DNA from: a virus | Length of the DNA: 64,000 nt | Virus record (IMG/VR): IMGVR_UViG_3300021420_000001 | Span: 1-64,000 of that record | Strand: one strand, 5' to 3' | In this document: in pieces, positions 49,750-58,483 of the stretch | Layout of the letters: every line of letters starts with the position of its first letter | How positions within the stretch are numbered: the stretch's first letter is position 1 | Translations under genes and position numbers: made by a program | Notes under the pieces: model-generated | What the model was told of the DNA's origin: nothing | Database searches by the model: none | Seen by the model: only the letters and a program-made list of their open reading frames with translations

Positions 49750-50681
49750 GCCTCTATCGGTCTATTCATACCATCCAAAATACCGATCTGCTGGAGTGCC
49801 TTACCCACACAGTTTTCAGGAGAGAGCTTTTCCATGAACGCTTTCATCTGCGCAGCATGGACACCCTTCCAGGCCGTACGGGTAAGTATACACTGATCGT
49901 AAAAGCTTTCGATCGATGGCGCAAACCGTACGATCTCATCCCAAGGCTTACTGAGGAAGTGAGGTTCGGCGACAACTGGACGACCAAGACAAAGTGCGGT
50001 ATTGCAACGCGAAGAACTGACAAGCCCCATCTCCTCGAACTTCCTGATCTGTACGATGACCTTGGCCTGACGCATAATCCGATCGCGTTCGGTCTGATCC
50101 TTGAAGTCGGCGATGATACGTACACCCTTCTCGGAAAGATTAGCACGACGGGCGAGCATCTTCAATATCTTCAGGCGGCGCTTGGTCAACGACCCGTAGA
50201 AGCCGAAGTCATACGTCGGGGCGAAGTCTCCAGTACGCACGAGGGAAGGTGCGTAACCGAGTTCACAAGGTGCGGCAGGACAGAACTGACCATACCACTT
50301 GGTAACATGATCACCGGGAACGAGATGGATAATGCCCTCGGCATATTTGGCGGCTTCCGGGAAGGTCTTCTGGCGAAAGACCATCTCCTTTTGGGTACCT
50401 TGATTGAAACCCTTCTCGGAAGGTTCCTCAGTCGCCAGGATGATGAAGCGTGCGCCAGATTCATAGCCGTGCGCTAGAAGCTTTATGGCGTCGGGGGTGA
50501 AGCCTTCCACCACTATGTTCATGCCCTGACCTGCCAGGGTATTCAGGAACATGTGATTACGTTGATCCCAAACTATTTCGTGACCTAGAGCCCTGCAAGC
50601 ATGTCCGAAAATACCAACGACGTCTTCAAGTGATCGCTGCCCTAAATCACTGTGGTTGGCCATATTTACGAGGAAGTTCAA
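49725..50681 (-). CDS. Glycosyltransferase-like protein (GT-B)
   Basis: 318 residues. Rossmann-like GIFGHACRALGHEIVWD and a C-terminal part with FGFYGSLTKRRLKILKMLARR, then VSSSRCNTALCLGRPVVAEPHF, typical of GT-B sugar transfer domains. Donor unknown. First enzyme to its side of the small tail-morphogenesis group. Confidence 0.68.
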   Translation of the reverse strand: MNFLVNMANHSDLGQRSLEDVVGIFGHACRALGHEIVWDQRNHMFLNTLAGQGMNIVVEGFTPDAIKLLAHGYESGARFIILATEEPSEKGFNQGTQKEMVFRQKTFPEAAKYAEGIIHLVPGDHVTKWYGQFCPAAPCELGYAPSLVRTGDFAPTYDFGFYGSLTKRRLKILKMLARRANLSEKGVRIIADFKDQTERDRIMRQAKVIVQIRKFEEMGLVSSSRCNTALCLGRPVVAEPHFLSKPWDEIVRFAPSIESFYDQCILTRTAWKGVHAAQMKAFMEKLSPENCVGKALQQIGILDGMNRPIEAWKQKAVA

Positions 50682-50860
50682 GACAGAACTTCCTTCTTAA
50701 ATTCCTCCAAAGAAACTAATTCCCCCTCAGTCAACCTCTTCCTACCTTCCCGCACATCAGAAATACGTTCGCATTCAGAACAGTACGCAAAGTGATCAAA
50801 AATCGAATGCTTACGCATAAAACCGTAGCCATGGATCAGGCACCAATCATCGTCACACAT
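50678..50860 (-). CDS. Small cysteine-containing protein
   Basis: 60 residues. CDDDWCLIHGYGF and YCSECERISD give four Cys likely to bind zinc. ATGA overlap with the glycosyltransferase gene. Unknown. Confidence 0.55.
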   Translation of the reverse strand: MCDDDWCLIHGYGFMRKHSIFDHFAYCSECERISDVREGRKRLTEGELVSLEEFKKEVLS

Positions 50861-50862
50861 TT

Positions 50863-51354
50863 TTACTCTACGACCTCGTAGGCTACGGCCCGCATCATAT
50901 CACCGGTTCTAATCAGAGGTTTAGCGCCAAAAGTTTTTGGATTGCTTGGATCGTATTTCGTATTCCCTGCTACGCCTCTGGCTCTAAGGGTAGCTGGCTT
51001 CAGTGGTGGCGTATTTGTGTCTTTAATTGATTGCCGTAACTGCTCAGCAATAAGAACTCCGGCTTCTCCTAAAGCTAGGTTTGTATCATAATTATGCTTC
51101 TTCAAAAGCCCTGCAAGTCCCGCAGGCCACTCGGGACTCTTTGCCTTCACCATATTACTGAAGAAAGGTCGTGGAGGAATTCCTGCTCTCGGTGCACCAT
51201 AATTCTGGATAGCGGCGATAAGCGCCACAGAAGTCCCGTTCGGATAGCGCGCACCGGCCAGAAAACCAACATGAAGCGTAGCATACTTATCTAATTTGGC
51301 CGTAATCTCGACCAGGGCCCTCTGGAGTTTGTCGCCGCCACGGATTTCGGCCAA
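50863..51354 (-). CDS. Tail morphogenesis / connector protein (HK97 gp10-like)
   Basis: 163 residues. LVEITAKLDKYATLHVGFLAG, IQNYGAPRAGIPPRPFFSNMV and KPLIRTGDMMRAVAYEV match gp10-like head-tail connector proteins. A structural gene lying inside the glycan island. Confidence 0.8.
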   Translation of the reverse strand: MAEIRGGDKLQRALVEITAKLDKYATLHVGFLAGARYPNGTSVALIAAIQNYGAPRAGIPPRPFFSNMVKAKSPEWPAGLAGLLKKHNYDTNLALGEAGVLIAEQLRQSIKDTNTPPLKPATLRARGVAGNTKYDPSNPKTFGAKPLIRTGDMMRAVAYEVVE

Positions 51355-51360
51355 AGTCGA

Positions 51361-51681
51361 CTAGCCCCCAGAAGGGCCAGGGGCGGTCGCTGGGACGGGT
51401 TCCGCCGGAGGGGTGGGTGGGTGCCCATGAGCCCCGAGAGCCGCCTCCACGCCCGCTAGAACCCCGCTGGTATCGTTTACCTTGGCCTCTAGGGCTGTGA
51501 TCTGGGCTTCAAGGGCCGAAATCGTCCCTTTGAGGGCCGCAATATCGGCCCGATCGGCCGCACTCAGGTCGGAACTGAGGACGGGGCCGGCTGACGCTGG
51601 GTTGGATTCCAATGCGGCAAGGCGGGCTTCCACCTTGGGTTGCCACTGGCGGAAGGCGATTGCGTCTTCGTCAATACCCAT
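51361..51681 (-). CDS. Coiled-coil protein with Pro-rich tail
   Basis: 106 residues from the ATG after a short overlap. Heptads LAALESNPAS, ALKGTISALEAQITALEAKV, then PPTPPAEPVPATAPGPSGG. Possibly a small structural protein. Unknown. Confidence 0.55.
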   Translation of the reverse strand: MGIDEDAIAFRQWQPKVEARLAALESNPASAGPVLSSDLSAADRADIAALKGTISALEAQITALEAKVNDTSGVLAGVEAALGAHGHPPTPPAEPVPATAPGPSGG

Positions 51682-51925
51682 TGGGTTTCTCCATATCCGC
51701 AAACATTTGCGAAAACGTATTGTACATATACAGGTTAAAAGCCTGCTCTTGCAAATAAGCAGTTGCTTCCAATACAGCCCGTCTCTTATTTTCCCAAACC
51801 CAATAAGGTTTTGACTGCAATAAATGTGCGGGAATAGAAAACGCCTTAACTATCTCAGCCTGAATTTGATCGTAAATCTCCTTGGCTTCAGCCGAAGACC
51901 AAACAATTTCAACTACCGGTTCCAT
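51671..51925 (-). CDS. Hypothetical protein
   Basis: 84 residues from the second ATG of the frame. Helical with AKEIYDQIQAEIVKAFSIP and ATAYLQEQAFNLYMYNTF. Overlaps the coiled-coil gene by 11 bases. Unknown. Confidence 0.55.
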   Translation of the reverse strand: MEPVVEIVWSSAEAKEIYDQIQAEIVKAFSIPAHLLQSKPYWVWENKRRAVLEATAYLQEQAFNLYMYNTFSQMFADMEKPNGY

Positions 51926-51926
51926 T

Positions 51927-52667
51927 TCAGAACTCGATCTGGTGCCAAGCACCGTTACGCTTTTGCATCGCCCAGAGCCGGTCAGCGGTGGAAACCTGGC
52001 CGAAGACCTCCACTATAGCCTGGGTCACACCGGGATGATAGCTACGACCCGCGTCGTGGGCATCGGACTGGCCTTCGCTGATCATTTGCTGATGATGAGC
52101 ATGGTCTTGAAGTTCGTGGTACTGAAGCTGGAGATCATCCCCACAAAGGACGCCGCCATCACGAACTAAATGCGCAGCACCCACAATATCAAATTTAGCG
52201 GTTTGATAGCGATGATCGCCGTCAATAAAAACAATGTCAAAACTTTCATAGGTCAAATCCAACTTTATCAAAGCAGTAGCAGAAGCCTCTTTGATCACCT
52301 TCAGCCGCTTGTCGATCCCGAGTACCTTCATATTGTGCCAGAACAACTGCTCGATCTGGCCAGACCGCGCCGCCTCGTCCATGATCCTGTGGGTCTCGGA
52401 AACGTTGTTATTGAAGTAGGGAGCCCACTGGTCGATGGCGATGAAATTAGCTCCAGAATAGGCGGCTTGGTCCCAAGTGTGAAGGGACGCTCCGGCCCAA
52501 GAACCAACCTCAAGAACGGTTAATGAATTAGAATGAGGTGCAGATTGGTCCGCTATCTTGAGCAAACTACGGAAATGCGGCAGGTACTTTTCATATGGTC
52601 CCTGCTCCGAGATCAGGAACTCGCCGAAGTAGGGCTGGCCGCTTTGGAGGATTTCGTCGAGGGTCAT
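51927..52667 (-). CDS. SAM-dependent methyltransferase (Methyltransf_24 type)
   Basis: 246 residues. SAM motif I VLEVGSWAGAS near residue 52, an acidic AIDQW, and VFIDGDHRYQT near 147, a pattern shared by sugar O-methyltransferases. Substrate unknown; other methyltransferases and glycosyltransferases nearby favour a sugar. Confidence 0.8.
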   Translation of the reverse strand: MTLDEILQSGQPYFGEFLISEQGPYEKYLPHFRSLLKIADQSAPHSNSLTVLEVGSWAGASLHTWDQAAYSGANFIAIDQWAPYFNNNVSETHRIMDEAARSGQIEQLFWHNMKVLGIDKRLKVIKEASATALIKLDLTYESFDIVFIDGDHRYQTAKFDIVGAAHLVRDGGVLCGDDLQLQYHELQDHAHHQQMISEGQSDAHDAGRSYHPGVTQAIVEVFGQVSTADRLWAMQKRNGAWHQIEF

Positions 52668-52668
52668 A

Positions 52669-52776
52669 CTATCTGATTGCCCCTAACTTTATGCCGGTAT
52701 CGAGAATGATGTAGCCACAAATAAATAGTGCACAACTTGCAGCCATTATCCGAATGAAAAGTTCAAATGAACTCAT
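52669..52776 (-). CDS. Tiny membrane protein
   Basis: 35 residues, one membrane helix (IMAASCALFICGYIILDTG). ATG overlaps the preceding tiny gene's stop (ATGA). A 60-residue reading from GTG at 52851 covers both; the coupled pair is equally likely. Confidence 0.35.
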   Translation of the reverse strand: MSSFELFIRIMAASCALFICGYIILDTGIKLGAIR

Positions 52777-52853
52777 GTAATTGCCAATACAAGAACGCAA
52801 ATCAGAAAGGTCAGCGACCCAATTACGATCCAATCTGTGAACGTTAGACACAT
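52773..52853 (-). CDS. Tiny membrane protein
   Basis: 26 residues, mostly one helix (WIVIGSLTFLICVLVLAI). Starts just after the stop at 52855. Part of a chain of tiny overlapping ORFs. Weak evidence. Confidence 0.3.
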   Translation of the reverse strand: MCLTFTDWIVIGSLTFLICVLVLAIT

Positions 52854-52854
52854 T

Positions 52855-52956
52855 TTACTTCTTCGGGATCTGTTTCAGGACCTTGACCAGATCGTCCACG
52901 AGCTTGCCGACGAAGAACGTATCGGCTGGAACTGGAATTCGCCCGTCTTTGCTCAT
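52855..52956 (-). CDS. Tiny protein
   Basis: 33 codons, ATGA overlap with the previous gene. Reads SKDGRIPVPADTFFVGKLVD and a short helix. Looks like a real small phage protein by the overlap pattern only. Confidence 0.35.
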   Translation of the reverse strand: MSKDGRIPVPADTFFVGKLVDDLVKVLKQIPKK

Positions 52957-53123
52957 GACAACCTTGGCTTGATCTTTGGCCATACGAGAGCTAGCACATT
53001 ACGTGCTTGCAACTTAAGGAGCAACTCAGGATCAAGATCAGTGACGCTATTATTATGTCCCGCAGACGCCCGCTGGATAGCAGCCTTGATTTCCTCTTCC
53101 AATTGCTGTGCTTCTAAGTTCAC
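52953..53123 (-). CDS. Small helical protein
   Basis: 56 residues from a GTG overlapping the oxygenase stop (GTGA). Helical, with QQLEEEIKAAIQRASAG. Unknown. Confidence 0.4.
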   Translation of the reverse strand: MNLEAQQLEEEIKAAIQRASAGHNNSVTDLDPELLLKLQARNVLALVWPKIKPRLS

Positions 53124-53905
53124 GTACACACCAGATGAATTGCCTGTTGCAGAACTGGATCTTTCGGATAACGATCCCCGATCAGAGCCTTATCGACCGG
53201 GGAAAGCTTATCCCAACCATACGAGACGGGTGGATCACTAACTCCAAACCGTGCCCAGGCCAACATACGTGGTCTCCGGGGTCTCGGGGCCATGTGCATC
53301 CCACGTGGATCGGTCAGGAAGATCGTACCGGCCTTACCCGTCATAGCCGTAACGACGTTATCGGGTGGGGCCTCGTAATTGTAACCCAGGTTCTGATTGC
53401 TAGGATTCGGATAGAACTTCTGCGAACCGCGCTGATACAGATGAGCGCCGTCTTCCTTCATCTCGATGTCCGTCCCCATGAAGAACACGACCAACTGTTG
53501 CCGGTCGTCGCCATCGATATGCCACCAATGTGTATCCGCGTACTTGGGCACGTTAGGCGGGACGGGCTGGGTCCAGAACGCATTCATGGAGTAGAGGAGC
53601 GGTGGCTCACCATCAAAATATTGTTGGACAAGTGGGTAAAGGCCAAGAGCCGTTTCCAGGATGTGGGGCGCGGTCACAACGTCCTGCATCGAGTGGCAGA
53701 ACATCGGCCAAGCTTGATGCCCCAGATAAACGCTCTTGAACGTGTCTCTAGCCGTAGCCTTAGCCGCCACGTGGGCGTTATAGACTTCAGTTTTGTACAG
53801 ATGCTCAATAACATCCTGGACCGGAAACGTAGTCGGTATCTTCGCGATGCCGTCCCGACGCATATCACCGAGGACAAGGGCTTGCCACTGGAGAGCGATG
53901 TTCAC
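53120..53905 (-). CDS. 2-oxoglutarate/Fe(II) dioxygenase (PhyH-like)
   Basis: 261 residues. HWWHIDGDDRQQLVVFFM holds the HxD iron ligands near residue 125, and RGMHMAPRPRRPRML the distal His and Arg that bind 2-oxoglutarate. Family members hydroxylate small or sugar-like molecules. Substrate unknown; context suggests a sugar. Confidence 0.78.
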   Translation of the reverse strand: MNIALQWQALVLGDMRRDGIAKIPTTFPVQDVIEHLYKTEVYNAHVAAKATARDTFKSVYLGHQAWPMFCHSMQDVVTAPHILETALGLYPLVQQYFDGEPPLLYSMNAFWTQPVPPNVPKYADTHWWHIDGDDRQQLVVFFMGTDIEMKEDGAHLYQRGSQKFYPNPSNQNLGYNYEAPPDNVVTAMTGKAGTIFLTDPRGMHMAPRPRRPRMLAWARFGVSDPPVSYGWDKLSPVDKALIGDRYPKDPVLQQAIHLVCT

Positions 53906-54462
53906 AATGAAGGTTCCTTATAGCAGTAGGCAATGCCGAGAAGGGTGCCAATCGTAGTGAATTGCTTCCCTTTAGCCTTCAACTCCTCGACAAACTCGTA
54001 AGCAATAATTGTGGACTGATTACCCGCGTAAGGGATGACATCATGAAACGCAATAACACCACCTTCGCTCACTAGAGGCTCGTAATTGTAGTAATCAGCA
54101 CGAAGTCCGTCGTAGCTTTTGTCGCCATCGATAAATAGTAGATCGAAGGGAGACAAATAGACGCAGCGGCCTACAGTATAGCGAGCGTGACTGTCACCCC
54201 AAATAATCCCCTCTCCTTTGTAGGGAGAGCCGTCCTCAAGTTCGACCGTCCACGCATGCTTGAACAGATTAGCAAAGACAAACTGAGAAGCACCGGGGAC
54301 ACCAAGCCCAATCTGTAGGCAACGATCCCGCTTATTCAGCTTTGAGACAAACTCGGTAAACTCTTCCCGGACTTGTTGGATGGCAGACATTTCATTGCCA
54401 TCACCTAGCCAACCACTCCAAGGCAAGAAACGAGAGTCGTTTACGAGAGCGTCCAGGTCCAT
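53902..54462 (-). CDS. SAM-dependent methyltransferase-like protein
   Basis: 186 residues. CLQIGLGVPGASQF near 48, LLFIDGDKSYDGLRADYYNY near 107 and GVIAFHDV are typical of Methyltransf_24 proteins. Overlaps the oxygenase start. Confidence 0.75.
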   Translation of the reverse strand: MDLDALVNDSRFLPWSGWLGDGNEMSAIQQVREEFTEFVSKLNKRDRCLQIGLGVPGASQFVFANLFKHAWTVELEDGSPYKGEGIIWGDSHARYTVGRCVYLSPFDLLFIDGDKSYDGLRADYYNYEPLVSEGGVIAFHDVIPYAGNQSTIIAYEFVEELKAKGKQFTTIGTLLGIAYCYKEPSL

Positions 54463-55133
54463 TAGAGAGGAATTTCCTTATCTACGTTCCACTGACTCGT
54501 GTGCTCGATTACCACAGCGGGGTAGTCATGCCGCCACCGCTCCAGGAAGAGGGCCTCGTCGGCGGAGTTGGGGGCGGTACTAACATGGAAGTGTCCATGA
54601 AGCTCAATGACTGCATGAGGGTCAGTAGCCACAGCGCCACCGGCACGCCAGCAACGTAGGCTAAGGTCCACATCACCATAGTGAGCAACATATGACTCGT
54701 CAAAGAAACCACCAATCGCGTCAATTGTCTTACGGGAAAGCATACCCCAGCGCGCGTATTGTTTGCCTTTGATCGTACAGATCCTGTAATGACCCTCAGT
54801 CACGGGCGGATGGGTGCGGAACTCGGCAATGAAGGGCTCTACCTGGCGGTCAAGAAACCCAGCCATAATATCCAGAGCATGAGGCCAAGGAAAACATATG
54901 TCGGAAAGCCAGCAGATGTGCGTCGCCGTAGGATCAGTCTGGCCGTAAGCAAACCCAAGAACCCGGGCACTGCCCAGATGATCGTCCCTGACACACTTGG
55001 CTCCGGTTACGTCAAAATCAAAGTGCGGGGATGCGACGATGACTTCTTGCACCCGATCGTTCATCCACAACCGATCGACAACTTGTTGGGCTTGTTCCTG
55101 TAAGCGCGCGGCGGGGAGGATGACAGAGATCAC
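54462..55133 (-). CDS. Glycosyltransferase family 2
   Basis: 223 residues. MISVILPAARLQEQ start, HICWLSDICFPWPHALD with the DxD-like acidic site region, and GFFDESYVAHYGDVDLSLRCW, the GT2 acceptor part. Donor unknown. Confidence 0.82.
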   Translation of the reverse strand: MISVILPAARLQEQAQQVVDRLWMNDRVQEVIVASPHFDFDVTGAKCVRDDHLGSARVLGFAYGQTDPTATHICWLSDICFPWPHALDIMAGFLDRQVEPFIAEFRTHPPVTEGHYRICTIKGKQYARWGMLSRKTIDAIGGFFDESYVAHYGDVDLSLRCWRAGGAVATDPHAVIELHGHFHVSTAPNSADEALFLERWRHDYPAVVIEHTSQWNVDKEIPL

Positions 55134-55366
55134 GCGCTATTTCCATTCCTCGCGTAACCTTTAGCAACCAGAACTTGCGCAATATGCGCAAATTTCTGGC
55201 GCGTCACCGACATTGCATCCTTCCAAGCGTCGTCAAACATCTTCCCAGCCAGTTCCGGGGAATAAGCCATAACGCCTGACTCGCCAAAGTCCCAGATAAA
55301 ATCCGCTTCAGCTATATCTCGCGCGAGTTCAGCTATATCTCGCGCGAGTTTCTCTATATCAGACAT
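55130..55366 (-). CDS. Small hypothetical protein with a duplicated heptapeptide
   Basis: 78 residues. N-terminus repeats ELARDIA twice, encoded by a 21-base tandem repeat (55307-55327 and 55328-55348). Helical C-terminus. ATGA-type overlaps with neighbours. Unknown. Confidence 0.55.
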   Translation of the reverse strand: MSDIEKLARDIAELARDIAEADFIWDFGESGVMAYSPELAGKMFDDAWKDAMSVTRQKFAHIAQVLVAKGYARNGNSA

Positions 55367-56255
55367 GTAAGCCTGCCTTGGTCAGAACCTTGCCCCAAAA
55401 AACTTCAGGACTATGTTCTGTAACCATCTTCTTGTGGAACTTCTCGGCCACAGCCTTTATCGCAAAGTCTGGTACGTCTCGGTTCAGGTTCAAGATATCT
55501 TCAAGGGAATCATACTCGATGTAATCTTCGCCTGGACTGAACCATTTGTTGAGCGGCGAATTACGAACCTCTAGTACAGCAGAGCCAGCAAAACCTGCCT
55601 CGATCACGCGACCCTTGACGTGAAGATGAGCGCCCGTACCTGTCTCTGCGCAATTCAGCGTCAGCTTAGTCTGATCCATGATCTGAGCGAAGTCGTTATA
55701 GGAACGTCCAACTGGACCCTGACGGAAGTCGATTAAGCTGCGTGACTGAAGCTCCCGGATCAGTTTATCGCGATGCCCAGTACCGCCAATCATCCCAAGC
55801 TTGATAGTGCGTTGGTCCCAAGGCAGAGGATTGAACGAGCGCGGGTCTGTGGGCGTTAGGAGTGTGATGCCCTCAGCGAAAGAAGCAATCGGCGTTTCAA
55901 AGCTGCCGTCGATTGCCACCATCGTCGTAAAGCATTCTTTTGCATGATACTCCTCAAGGACCGGCCACCAGGGATAGTCCGCTGCGTCACCACAAATGAG
56001 AATAAGCGGCGCTACGGCTCGCAATCGTTGCAGGGTGGGAGGACTGGGAACCGGGCGTCCGTGGGAAGGCTCGTAAGCACCCACGTAAACCATGAAATCA
56101 GGCTTGGAAACTCTTGCAAGCTCGATGAGCTCGTCATGACGATCATGAGGGCGATCATCGTACTGAGCAACTTGAACTTCATGTCCTATAGCCTCTAGCG
56201 AACGCCAGAAGGGTTCGCAATTGCTGGTATGAGTGACGAATACAAGTACCCTCAT
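55359..56255 (-). CDS. Glycosyltransferase-like protein, copy A
   Basis: 298 residues. RVLVFVTHTSNCEPFWRSLE start, HVKGRVIEAGFAGSAVLEVR and EDYIEYDSLEDILNL match CgeB-type GT-B C-terminal domains. About half the residues match the protein at 57210-58109 (for example LIDFRQGPVGRSYNDF vs LIDFRQGPIGRTYDEM), so the two are paralogs. Confidence 0.78.
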   Translation of the reverse strand: MRVLVFVTHTSNCEPFWRSLEAIGHEVQVAQYDDRPHDRHDELIELARVSKPDFMVYVGAYEPSHGRPVPSPPTLQRLRAVAPLILICGDAADYPWWPVLEEYHAKECFTTMVAIDGSFETPIASFAEGITLLTPTDPRSFNPLPWDQRTIKLGMIGGTGHRDKLIRELQSRSLIDFRQGPVGRSYNDFAQIMDQTKLTLNCAETGTGAHLHVKGRVIEAGFAGSAVLEVRNSPLNKWFSPGEDYIEYDSLEDILNLNRDVPDFAIKAVAEKFHKKMVTEHSPEVFWGKVLTKAGLHV

Positions 56256-56524
56256 TGAGAATTTGCCGCCGTCCAGGCTTTCATATTCTCCATTCCTTGA
56301 GGGCTAATAAGCAGTTGACCCCGCGTTGATCCGTCCGGATAAGACGCTCGGGTAAGCCAACGAACCTCTTCCGTACCAACGATACCTAAGAACTTTTCCA
56401 TAGCGTCAGGTGTCATTCGGGGAAGGTCTCGGTAGACCCAACCGTCAGCCCGTAAAGTTTCGCCAGGGAACGGTTCACCTTCAGGTAGAGGCCAACTATC
56501 CATCCAATCTTTCAGTGCACTCAT
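56252..56524 (-). CDS. Hypothetical protein
   Basis: 90 residues with ATGA overlap on both sides. Short helices; TPDAMEKFLGIVGTEEVRWL. Unknown. Confidence 0.55.
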   Translation of the reverse strand: MSALKDWMDSWPLPEGEPFPGETLRADGWVYRDLPRMTPDAMEKFLGIVGTEEVRWLTRASYPDGSTRGQLLISPQGMENMKAWTAANSQ

Positions 56525-57102
56525 GCCGGGAACACAAAGCAGAAGCCACGCTTGGAACCACTCACCGCCTTAGCATACTCGATGCGGTAGGTCGGGCTCC
56601 ACTTGAGCAATTCAGGACGGATGAAGGCTTCGTTCATCTCGTGATAAACGCCATTCACGATCATGTGGTCCCAACCGAAGTCGTTCTCGTGGCCGGGGAC
56701 CTGGAAATCATGGAAGACGAGGATGCCTTTGCCAGGAGTAATTGCACGGATTTCATCCAGGGTCGGGCATTCACCGTCCCAGTGCGCATCGATGAAGAAG
56801 ATCGTATTACTTGGAAGATCGTACATAATGGAAGTAAGCACTTCCGGGGAATGCCCCGTCAAGAATTTGAAGTTGGGCATACCAGCCAAGGCTAGACGCT
56901 GATTGGCAACCTCGACGCACTTAGGGTCGTGATCAATCCCAATGTAGTTCGGCACCATCTTGGAAAATGCGAGAGAAGATTGACCATCGTTCAGGCCGGT
57001 TTCTACGACGGTGTCAATGGCATGCTCCGCAATGATCTCTGCCAAGCGATCCCGCAGGTTGAAATCGTCAAGTGCGTAATTCGGACCGGGCCAGTAACCC
57101 AT
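56521..57102 (-). CDS. SAM-dependent methyltransferase
   Basis: 193 residues. DTVVETGLNDGQSSLAFSKM (motif I), YIGIDHDPKCVEVANQRL, and FFIDAHWDGECPTLDEI are typical. Ends in a Pro-Ala. Third methyltransferase of the island. Confidence 0.8.
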   Translation of the reverse strand: MGYWPGPNYALDDFNLRDRLAEIIAEHAIDTVVETGLNDGQSSLAFSKMVPNYIGIDHDPKCVEVANQRLALAGMPNFKFLTGHSPEVLTSIMYDLPSNTIFFIDAHWDGECPTLDEIRAITPGKGILVFHDFQVPGHENDFGWDHMIVNGVYHEMNEAFIRPELLKWSPTYRIEYAKAVSGSKRGFCFVFPA

Positions 57103-57108
57103 AATAAT

Positions 57109-57210
57109 TTACCACTGATGTCCGCACTTGGCACAATATCCGTGGGCCTTTGTACCTGGAGCTCGGGCATGCCGAAAGTGAAATCTTCTATGAAACAACC
57201 AACACCACAT
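57109..57210 (-). CDS. Tiny zinc-ribbon-like protein
   Basis: 33 codons starting at a TAATG overlap with the glycosyltransferase stop. Basic, ends HGYCAKCGHQW. Real by overlap pattern, function unknown. Confidence 0.4.
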   Translation of the reverse strand: MWCWLFHRRFHFRHARAPGTKAHGYCAKCGHQW

Positions 57211-58109
57211 TACGATCGCCCCAAAGCCTTTGTCAGTACCCGCTGCCAGAATAAAAGCGGGTGGTGCCGCGTGAACACCTTACAATGGAACCTAGCCGCC
57301 ATCTGCCGTAAATGATCATCGTCCGTGATTTCGACAATCTGAGCAGCTTCCTCGGCGTTATCGAACTCCAAATAGTCAACGCCAGGCTCGAACCAGTTCT
57401 TGGTCGGGGAACCGCGCTTCTCCAAAAGGACTGAACCTGCAAAGCCGGTCTCCACAACCCGACCCTTGACATGCATACTCTGAGTCGAACCCGTGATCCC
57501 GTAATTGTACGTGATCTTGGTATTACACATGATCGCACCCATCTCATCGTAGGTACGACCAATAGGACCTTGCCGAAAGTCAATAAGACCCTTCTGTTGG
57601 AGAGCCTCGGTCGTGGCCTTACGCTCTGAGTGGCCTAAGCCACCAACCATACCGAGCTTGATTGTCTTCTGCTCCCAAGGGACGGGCTTGAAGGAGCGCC
57701 AATCAATCGGCGTCAGCTCCAGCATCCCATTCTCGAAGCGGTCAATGGGTGTTCCAGGAGCGCCATCGATACTTACCTGGACCGTGAAGCACTTTTCCTT
57801 TTCGTAGACTTCTAGCATCGGCCACCAAGGCGGGTCTCCGGCGTCGTCACACATGTGCACCATTGGTGCCACAGAGTTGAGGGCACGAAGAACGTCTGGC
57901 TGGGGCACGGGACGACCATGATATTGTTCGATGGCCCCGATAAATAGAATGAAATCCGGACGCCAAGATCTAGCGGTATCCACGAGTTCGTGGTGCTGTT
58001 CATGCGGGCGGTTGTCATATTGCTGCGTGAAGACTTCGTGTCCGATAGACTGAAGGGAACGGTATTTATTTTCGCAGTCCGTGTAAGTTATCAGGCACAA
58101 AACTCTCAT
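57210..58109 (-). CDS. Glycosyltransferase-like protein, copy B
   Basis: 299 residues. RVLCLITYTDCENKYRSLQ start, PWEQKTIKLGMVGGLGHSERK, MHVKGRVVETGFAGSVLLEKR, and DYLEFDNAEEAAQIV as in copy A at 55359. Probably a duplication that diverged for another acceptor or donor. Confidence 0.8.
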   Translation of the reverse strand: MRVLCLITYTDCENKYRSLQSIGHEVFTQQYDNRPHEQHHELVDTARSWRPDFILFIGAIEQYHGRPVPQPDVLRALNSVAPMVHMCDDAGDPPWWPMLEVYEKEKCFTVQVSIDGAPGTPIDRFENGMLELTPIDWRSFKPVPWEQKTIKLGMVGGLGHSERKATTEALQQKGLIDFRQGPIGRTYDEMGAIMCNTKITYNYGITGSTQSMHVKGRVVETGFAGSVLLEKRGSPTKNWFEPGVDYLEFDNAEEAAQIVEITDDDHLRQMAARFHCKVFTRHHPLLFWQRVLTKALGRS

Positions 58110-58297
58110 TTCTTTTCAACCGCAAACGCAAGATTCAAATACCCTTTTGCCAAAGACTCCTTGAGCTCATCAAAAAGTATAGCAGACTCGTATTTCGTTT
58201 TGCAACGTAATGTAATTCGCACAGATCCATCCGACATGAGATCTAATTCAAAGTTCTGGGCAGCAACCAATTCCGATTTAACGGCTACAACACCCAC
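58106..58297 (-). CDS. Small hypothetical protein
   Basis: 63 residues from a GTG with GGAAGG upstream. Alpha/beta, ends FAVEKK. Overlaps the next gene (ATGA). Unknown. Confidence 0.5.
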   Translation of the reverse strand: MGVVAVKSELVAAQNFELDLMSDGSVRITLRCKTKYESAILFDELKESLAKGYLNLAFAVEKK

Positions 58298-58483
58298 CTA
58301 TTCCTTCCTCTCAATGTACTTGGCCGGACCCTGCTTCAACCGTTCCGCCCTGGACATACGCACGCGCTTGGTATTCTTCAGAGCATTACGACGATAGCCC
58401 CGATAAGTGGAAGCAGCGCGAGGCGGTTTGCGCTTAGGCGGAGCCTGAACGACGACACGACCTGGAATGTAGCGTTCGATCAC
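58298..58483 (-). CDS. Small basic protein
   Basis: 61 residues from a GTG overlapping the preceding stop (GTGA) with GAAGGA nine bases upstream. Arg/Lys-rich (PPKRKPPRAASTYRGYRRNA). Could bind nucleic acid. The longer TTG start at 58507 is less likely. Confidence 0.5.
   Translation of the reverse strand: MIERYIPGRVVVQAPPKRKPPRAASTYRGYRRNALKNTKRVRMSRAERLKQGPAKYIERKE

Noticed and set aside
49626-50477. 283-residue plus-strand ORF opposite the glycosyltransferase gene
   Set aside because: Shadow ORF; the minus-strand product has GT-B features.
53108-53923. 271-residue plus-strand ORF opposite the dioxygenase gene
   Set aside because: The minus-strand frame has clear iron and 2-oxoglutarate motifs; the plus frame has none.
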